A stretch of DNA of 64,000 nt from Pollenia angustigena. Its lineage: Eukaryota; Arthropoda; Insecta; Diptera; Polleniidae. Positions 57,992-64,000 of the stretch are shown one piece after another; the stretch's first letter is position 1, and the number at the start of each line of letters is the position of its first letter. The notes below the pieces were generated by a model. It had not been told where the DNA came from. It was given only the letters and a program-made list of their open reading frames with translations, and did no database searches. Location of the stretch: positions 108,959,284-109,023,283 of the forward strand of contig OV884057.1 in assembly GCA_930367215.1 (NCBI GenBank), given 5' to 3'. The position numbers and the translations under genes were made by a program.

Positions 57992-58195
57992 GCCAGGGTT
58001 CGAGCCCGAGCCACGTCAAGAATGAAAGATTATCTATAACAATTTTAATTGATTTTCATGTTGTAAAATTCCTTTCTTCATAAGAATAATTTAATGAAAA
58101 TTAAATTTCATGAACTTAAGCCTAATTAAAAATATTAAAAAATTTGGATTAAAAACCATAAATAGTTCAACAAAATAACCACAATACTAATTATT

Positions 58196-58839
58196 AATTA
58201 AAACAAATTATATTTTTATGAATTGCATTTCTTCAACTAATTTCTTAACTTATGAATATCAACTTTTTTTTTTAACGAAATTTATATTTAGATAAGTCTG
58301 AAATCACCTAAAATAATGCTTAATTCACGTATAACATTAAGAAATCAGCAGTGGGGTAGGATTTGGTAAAAATTATTGCATTAATGATTATTGAAATATA
58401 TATTTTTTAATATAAAAATGAAATTATACATCTAGTCTTATATTCCATTAGAAAAAAATTCATTTGAAAAATTTTTGGTTGGTGGACTGTTTCTGGGATT
58501 TGCCCATATCTCAAATATTATAAAAACTTTTTTCTCTTGTTTGTAAATTTTATTACAAATTTATAATTCTTATCATAAATAACTGTTTCAAAATTGTTCT
58601 GTTTGAAATATTTTGTTAAACATTGTAAAAATATTATGGGGAACAATAAGGGAAAAAGTATATGACTGACAGTCAAAAGTGTTTTGTTTTACCAAATACA
58701 TAATTATCTTAAAAGACATTAAATAAATATACAAGTTATAAGCAGTAAAATTTCAAATTTCTTAAACTTACAGCCATTTCTTAAAGAAAATTCCATAAAT
58801 TTTAAAATTATATTGATAAACCAATGTATTTTTGAAAAG
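58196..58839. other. AT-rich spacer
   Basis: I see no gene, terminal repeat or tandem structure. Confidence 0.5.
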
Positions 58840-59040
58840 GACCATATTAACATTATGCAATTAACGCCGCAACTTTCGCATGCAACTTTTTGTTTGTTAG
58901 CAAGAGGTGTAGGGAAGAAAACGGGGTTGAAAAAATGCTTGAAAAAAATTTAAATGTAAATGTGAAAAGAGTTTCGTAGCAACTACTTTAAAAGAAAATA
59001 GAAAAAAACTCGGCGTTAATTGCATAGTCTAAATACGGTC
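58840..59040. mobile_element. MITE, about 201 bp
   Basis: The ends GACCATATTA and GACCGTATTT (inverted) lead into a shared inner block TATGCAATTAACGCCG on both sides. TSD is not clear. Confidence 0.6.
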
Positions 59041-59439
59041 AAAATCTTTAAAATTCCTATGTGTATTTTCAAATATGTATTTCAATTTACTTCTGGAAAT
59101 AACCTAAATTTAGAACATTAAACTTATTCTCAAGTTTTTAGAAACACTAAAACGACTTTTGTGTAATTTTTCAGTAATTTTCTGAAATCGATTCCCTAAT
59201 GATTTTATGCACTTCCTACTTTAAGTACTACTAATCTTTACTACTATTCTAAAATCAAGAAAATTACGCTCATTTAAAAATAAAGTAATTAAAAATCTCC
59301 AATGATTAAAACTTCATTTGTTTTCGACTTCAGAAAATGGCGTTTTTAATCCCAAATGGCAATACATATTTTCTTAGCAAAAATCTTGAAAAAATTATTT
59401 GGTTGCTGTTTTGAAAGGAATTTTTTGATATCGATATAT

Positions 59440-60390
59440 AATAAAAAACGGCTGAAGTGCACTTTACGGGGCGTACGAAAAAAAAATAAAAAAAATATGC
59501 TACCCGATTCAGAATCAAAAAAGAAAAAAACCATAATTAAAATTTAAGGGGGCTGAGGCCCGTGGTGCCCTCTGGACCCAAAAACCTGCCCCGCCCACTT
59601 TGTGATATGTGTGGGTACTCAAATAAAAGGTAATTTGCTCACGATTGCAAATATGTATTTTGTTTTTGTGTTCGCATACTATTTTCCTCTCTAGGTTAAA
59701 TTAAGTAACTTTTAGGTGCAGAGAAGCTTTAGTTAGCGAAGCCGGTATTTGTTATACCATAGAGGAGAAAATCCTTGCGCCCGGCCGAAGGCCGGCTATG
59801 CATAGAAGCTTTAGTTAGCGAAGCCGGTCTTTGTTATACCATAGAGCAGAAAATCCTTGCGCCCGGCCGAAGGCCGGTTATGTAGAGAAGCTTTAGTTAG
59901 CGAAGCCGGTTTTTTATTCCATAGAGGAGAAAATCCATGCGCCCGGCCGAAGGCCGGCTACGCAGAAAAGAATTCTTTAGCACATCGGAAATAGGCTATT
60001 AGTAACAAAAAAAAAAATTTTTTTTTTTTAAATCGAACATAAAACATTTAAAAATACAAAATATTTACAATCGTGAGCAAACTACCTTTAATTTGAGTAC
60101 CTACACATAGATGTGTGTGGATGAGGGCACTTTTTTTTACCCAGAGGGCCCTAAAAGTCGCGCCCGCCCTAAATTTTATTATTTTCGTTTTTCTTGTACA
60201 ATTACCTTTAATTTGAGTACCCACACATTCCACTAAGTGGGCGGGGCGGTTTTTTGGGTCCAGAGGGCCCCACAGGCCTCAGCCCCCTTAAATTTTAATT
60301 ATGGTTTTTTTCTTTTTTTATTCTGAATCGGGTAGCATATTATTTTTATTTTTTTTTCGTACGCCCCGTAAAGTGCACTTTTGCCTAAAA
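59440..60390. repeat. GC-rich inverted repeat complex, left part
   Basis: A block with AAGTGCACTTTACGGGGCGT, GGCTGAGGCCCGTGG, CCCTCTGGACCCAAAAA and TGTGTGGGTACTCAAATAAA occurs at 59450-59640 and inverted at 60170-60390. Further copies are at 61755-61930 (direct) and 63545-63680 (inverted). Class is unknown. Confidence 0.8.
59722..59960. repeat. three 82-bp tandem units with CCGGCCGAAGGCCGG hairpins
   Basis: AGAAGCTTTAGTTAGCGAAG starts at 59722, 59804 and 59886. Each unit ends in the hairpin CCGGCC-GAA-GGCCGG. An inverted set lies at about 63220-63470. Confidence 0.92.
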
Positions 60391-60578
60391 AACTTCCGTT
60401 CATTAATAACAAAAATCGTAGTACACAGTTCAAATTATTTGAGCTCGTTAATAATTGTGTCAAGGAAAACATATTCGAACGTATTATTATTTTTAAAAAA
60501 AGTAACCAAAATGAAAGTAGCCATTGAAAAAAAAAGTAACCAATTTTGGTTAGAAATAACCAAAAACGGCAGCTCTGA

Positions 60579-60589
60579 TGGTCACACTG
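60579..60589 (+). promoter_or_regulatory. Ohler motif 1-type core promoter element
   Basis: TGGTCACACTG fits the Drosophila core promoter motif 1 (YGGTCACACTR) exactly. It lies 230 bp upstream of the Nup154 ATG and is typical of broadly expressed fly genes. Confidence 0.55.
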
Positions 60590-60819
60590 AAATTATTTTC
60601 AGCTACTGAACATACCTGTTGTAAGCAAGAAGGCAAATTAATGAATTCGCCTTGACGTTAGCTTGCCAATTTTTTATTTTTACAATTGACATAAACGCGC
60701 GTTAGCAAACAAAATTGGATTGATTGCTTTTATTTATTTTATCGTTGAAATAATAATTCTTTGTGGTGTACTTTTTATTAAAAATAAAGACTAGAAAAAA
60801 GGAAATCCTAAAGATTAAG

Positions 60820-61228
60820 ATGAATTTAACACAAATGGGCGCTCAACTTGATCTACTTGATATTGCTGGGAGCATGTTGGAAAAGCATGATTCTAAGGAC
60901 TTGTGCGCGCCGGGCCTCTTGGAGGTACAATTTTATATTTAAAGTTTTTTTTAAAACATTTTTATTTTAGAACATGACACCACTATTGCTGGGGTGTATG
61001 GTTAAACTTGGTTCATACAATTAAATATTTTAAAAATTTATTTTAATATGTAACTTTTGTTATTGAAGATGACCGGTATAAACCAACATGGAATGGCGAC
61101 AGCTAGTGGACTTAATGATTACGATTACCAGACTTTATCAAGCTTGTCCATGGGTCACAAACATTTAAATCAATTACAAACAATAAATAAAATCCCTATA
61201 CCTCCAGAAATTTTAGAGCATTTTAAAC
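60820..61228 (+). CDS. Nup154: nuclear pore protein Nup154/Nup155, exons 1-2 (partial)
   Basis: Nup154 (Nup155 in vertebrates) is an inner-ring scaffold nucleoporin of the Nup93 complex. Exon 1 is 60820-60924 (35 codons, MNLTQMGAQLDLLDIAGSML and onward, ending GLLE before GTACAA). The intron is 60925-61068 (144 bp, ending TATTGAAG). Exon 2 is 61069-61228 (53 codons plus one base), ending at the donor GTAAGTA. The family N-terminus is recognisable in order: an alpha-helical LDIAGSMLEKHDSKDLCAPG (LI/LID-type start), SGLNDYDYQTLSSL, then KIPIPPEILEHFK, matching the conserved sGm.D.DYp...LP.is...rvPLPpELvEqF stretch that precedes the beta-propeller. The propeller and C-terminal solenoid (more than 1200 residues) lie past the right edge. 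The frame is intact. Its upstream side is repeat DNA. Confidence 0.9.
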
Positions 61229-61754
61229 GTAAGTAATACTAAATATAAAAATGTGATAAAATCTTACATACATATTTTCCAAATAGTACATACATCTACG
61301 GGTCTTTGTAGTATACATAACACGCCTGTATGACTGTTTAAATTTTCTTAATTTAACCAAAACAACTTCCAAATATTTTTCTTTTCCAACTACATAATTG
61401 TAAAAACAAAGACCTTTTAGAAAAATGTAGCGTTTATAGTGCATTTACATAATATTATAATGTACATTTTGCAAAGTCTTGCCAATGAACTGCTAGAGGT
61501 CTAACAGAGTTGTTTTATTCATTTTATATACATACATACCTACTAAGTGTTATAATGAATAAACTGCTTTCGCCCTTCATCGAACCTTTAGCTCTTTAAC
61601 TTTGTTTCAGATCTTAACTGCTTCTTAACTTCCAACAGTGTTATCTAATTTGGCTTAAATCTAGTTTACCGACGCAGCTTCAAATTAAAAAAAAGTATCT
61701 AGGGTTATAGAAAATTGAAAAATAAGAAGAAAAAATTAATTAAAACATTGGGCA

Positions 61755-63690
61755 AAAGTGCACTTTACGGCGCGTACGAAAAAAAAATATGCTACCCGAT
61801 TCAGAATAAAAAAAGAAAAAAACCATAATTAAAATTTAAGGCGGCTGAGGCCCGTGGGGCCCTCTGGACCCAAAAAACCGCCCCGCCCACTTAGTGGAAT
61901 GTGTGGGTACTCAAATAAAAGGTAATTGTACAAGAAAAACGAAAATAATAAAATTTAGGGCGGGCGGGACTTTTGGGGCCCTCTGGGAAAAAAAAGTGCC
62001 CTCATCCACTCACATCTATGGTACTAGAGGTCTGCTTTGAATAATTCACTTGTTTGCCTTTATTTAAAGTGCACAACATTTACTCAAATATTAAACATTC
62101 AAAAATATAAGAAAATATTAAACCATATACAAAAATAAGAGAGAATGAATTGAATAAAATACTTGTTTACTGTAAATGAATTTGAGAGTCATTCATAAAT
62201 AACAAAACAGTGGAATGACCCGTTAGAGAGAGCAAGTTTACAAAAAATATTCGAATAATTTTGGAATTATTGAATGTCCATACATTTATTTGAATACATA
62301 GACATAATATGTGTGTAAGCTTGTGGCTTCCCAGTGGTATAAAAAGTACCAATCGCCACAAATGACAGGCGAAATAGTTAGCACTTTCACTCAATTTGTA
62401 CCAGGGTCTAGTGATGTGGCATTCAAATCATACCTAAATCTTTCCCTAGACATGAATATCTAGTGTTAACATTTGAAAATAGGTACCCACTTTTCGCTAG
62501 CTAATTCTATAGCTCCAAATAATGCAGAAAACAATTTTTTTTTCAACGACAACAAAAAAAATGTGTATCCGAAATAGATCCCGTTATTAGAACAACAACA
62601 AAATCGCTTGCTTTTTGCTAGCACGCTTTGAAGATATAAGTAGCTAACCCTTATGGTAGGTAGAGATTATGCAGAGAGTGATCCGTCGCCACCTCGTAGG
62701 ACATCCCCGTGTTAAATTCGCCACTCAAAAGCATGTGAGGTAGATTGTAGAGGGACTAGCGGTAGTTTTTAATGAGCTAGCGAATATACACGTTCAGAGC
62801 TAGTACGCCATACCACTGGGAATTCTTTTACTTATAAGAGTTAAGCTTACACATACATACGTAATGTGTAGGTACAGAAATTTTACATTCAAATTATACT
62901 TGAATATTTCACTCATTTGACTTTAGTTGCCTGAATTGAATGAGTTTTTATTCGTTTTGTCTTTGGTTATTCTTTCATTTGTTTCTTTATTATTGGGTGC
63001 TCGACACATTGTAGTTAAAAAACAAATGAGTGTGTTGAAATTGGTTTTTATTTATTCTTGCAGACCTCTAGTAGGTACTCAAGTTAAAGGTAGTTTGCTC
63101 ACGATTGTAAATATTTTGTATCTTTTAATGTTTTATGTTCGATTCAAAAAAAAAAAAAATTAATTTTTTTTTGTAACTAATAGCCTATTTCCGATGTGCT
63201 AAAGAATTATTTTCTGCGTAGCAGGCCTTCAACCGGGAGCATGTATTTTCTCCTCTATGGAATAAAAAAAAACCGGCTTCGCTAACTAAAGCTTCTCTAC
63301 ATAGCCGGCCTTCGGCCGGGCGCAAGGATTTTCTGCCCTATGGTATAACAAAGACCGGCTTCGCTAACTAAAGGTTCTCAGCATAGCCGGCCTTCGGCCG
63401 GGCGAAAGGATTTTCTCCTCTATGGTATAAAAAACACCGACTTCGCTAACTAAAGCTTTTCTACACCTAAAAGATACTTAAATTAACTTAGAGAGGAAAA
63501 TAGTATGCCAACACAAAAACAAAATACATATTTGCAATCGTGAGCAAATTACCTTTAATTTGAGTACCCACACATATCACAAAGTGGGCGGGGCAGGTTT
63601 TTGGGTCCAGAGGGCACCACGGGCCTCAGCCCCCTTAAATTTTAATTATGGTTTTTTTCTTTTTTTATTCTGAATCGGAGCCTTAACTAG
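61755..63690. repeat. GC-rich inverted repeat complex, right part
   Basis: 61755-62024 is the inverse of 60090-60385, and 63071-63690 is the inverse of about 59490-60085, including the 82-bp hairpin units. The 62025-63070 insertion splits it. Confidence 0.8.
62025..63070. mobile_element. hAT-like element with TAGAGGTCTGC ends
   Basis: The ends TAGAGGTCTGC are inverted. The related copy at about 60100 shows the empty site (ATCTATGTGTAGGTACTCAA). Flanks are GTAC on the left and GTAGGTAC on the right, consistent with an 8-bp duplication damaged on one side. A second pair of ends, CCCAGTGGTAT, lies within at 62330 and 62820. Confidence 0.65.
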
Positions 63691-63708
63691 CGAAACCGGT
63701 GTTTGTTA

Positions 63709-64000
63709 TTTTATTTCATTTTATTTACTTAATCGAGCCCATAGGACCATATCGTCCCCTTAATAAAACAATAGTGTATAATTTTTTTCAAATAGGATGT
63801 CTATTAAAACCTCAATATCGCGGTTAATAAAAATTCTTCATATTGGATTTTTCGACGAGTACATAATACCGTTTCTTGTCTTTAAATTTAACAATTTTTT
63901 TTAATTCTACGCATCCTTTAAGACCATAATTATGTCAATCAAAGTGCAAGTCCTCCATATAGGCTATTTTATTTTTTATATGTATATTTTTTGTTTGTTT
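63709..64000 (-). mobile_element. 3' end of a non-LTR retrotransposon
   Basis: On the minus strand GGGGACGATATGGTCC and TATGGGCTCGATTAAG are followed by A-rich AAATAAAATGAAATAAAATA. The layout resembles the 3' end at 11434-11500. The body leaves the window and no coding part is seen. Confidence 0.5.

Larger units (their letters stand above)
55116..58195 (+). repeat. tandem array 3: diverged 562-bp hammerhead units
   Basis: GCCACGTCAAGAATG recurs at 55179, 55741, 56303, 56886, 57448 and 58010 (562 bp; one step of 583 due to longer A tracts). It forms a separate subfamily: TAAGAATAATTTAATGAAAA replaces CAAAAATAATTTAATAAAAA, and GACTATTGACG replaces GACTAGTGACG. It starts abruptly inside the ribozyme core and ends at 58195 at the same sequence point where array 1 begins. 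Confidence 0.95.
61229..64000 (+). other. Nup154: Nup154 intron 2 (partial, at least 2.8 kb)
   Basis: No propeller-coding exon is seen after the donor at 61229. The intron holds the GC-rich repeats, a hAT-like element and a retrotransposon end. 61240-61750 shows no feature. Confidence 0.65.

Noticed and set aside
60645..60660. Another CAAGGCGAATT micro-element near AATGAATTCGCCTTG
   Set aside because: The second end is degraded and the flanks do not duplicate.

Overview
The window looks like nuclear DNA of a repeat-rich higher fly. It is AT-rich, has spliced eukaryotic genes, and is dominated by insect-type transposable elements. Only two host genes are supported, both partial. Cog4 (Golgi tethering subunit) runs leftwards from an ATG at 8322; exons 1-2 are present and the rest lies beyond the left edge. 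Nup154 (the Nup155-class nucleoporin) runs rightwards from an ATG at 60820; exons 1-2 are present and the rest lies beyond the right edge. They are divergent, and the roughly 52.5 kb between their start codons holds only mobile and repeated DNA.

Layout. 1-7110: Cog4 intron, with a broken non-LTR reverse transcriptase, perfect palindromes, a hAT-type element (2600-5131) carrying a dead Helitron helicase fragment, and copy 1 of a decayed transposase-like element (5188-6721). 8432-11370: nested hAT-like and PIF/Harbinger-like non-autonomous elements. 11434-16345: a broken non-LTR retrotransposon on the minus strand with MITEs inserted in it. 17238-31188: a giant foldback palindrome of about 14 kb whose left arm carries a Tc1/mariner-like insertion, itself hit by two hAT elements; the other arm keeps the empty site. 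32118-40580: a hAT element, two ends of a decayed unknown gene, a pogo-like element, and copy 2 of the transposase-like element.

40633-58195 holds the most interesting system: three tandem arrays of a 561/562-bp unit. Each intact unit encodes what reads as a complete type I hammerhead ribozyme (20 intact copies). The full core is present, as are a 5-bp stem II, a two-part stem I and a possible GGUU/AACC loop-loop contact, and a perfect Pol III B-box lies just downstream. Arrays 1 and 2 are divergent around a 10-bp junction. Array 1 ends next to a 35-bp module that also lies at the 3' end of a Penelope-like element at 50.5-51.5 kb. This suggests the satellite derives from a Penelope-type terminal repeat and could behave like a retrozyme or Sm-alpha-type RNA. 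Production of the RNA and its cleavage are inference.

48802-55043 holds Penelope-like remnants, Harbinger-like MITEs and a hAT-like family that includes a 30-bp micro-element with perfect 8-bp target duplications. 59440-63690 is an inverted, moderately GC-rich repeat complex surrounding the 5' end of Nup154. No tRNA, rRNA or CRISPR was seen.
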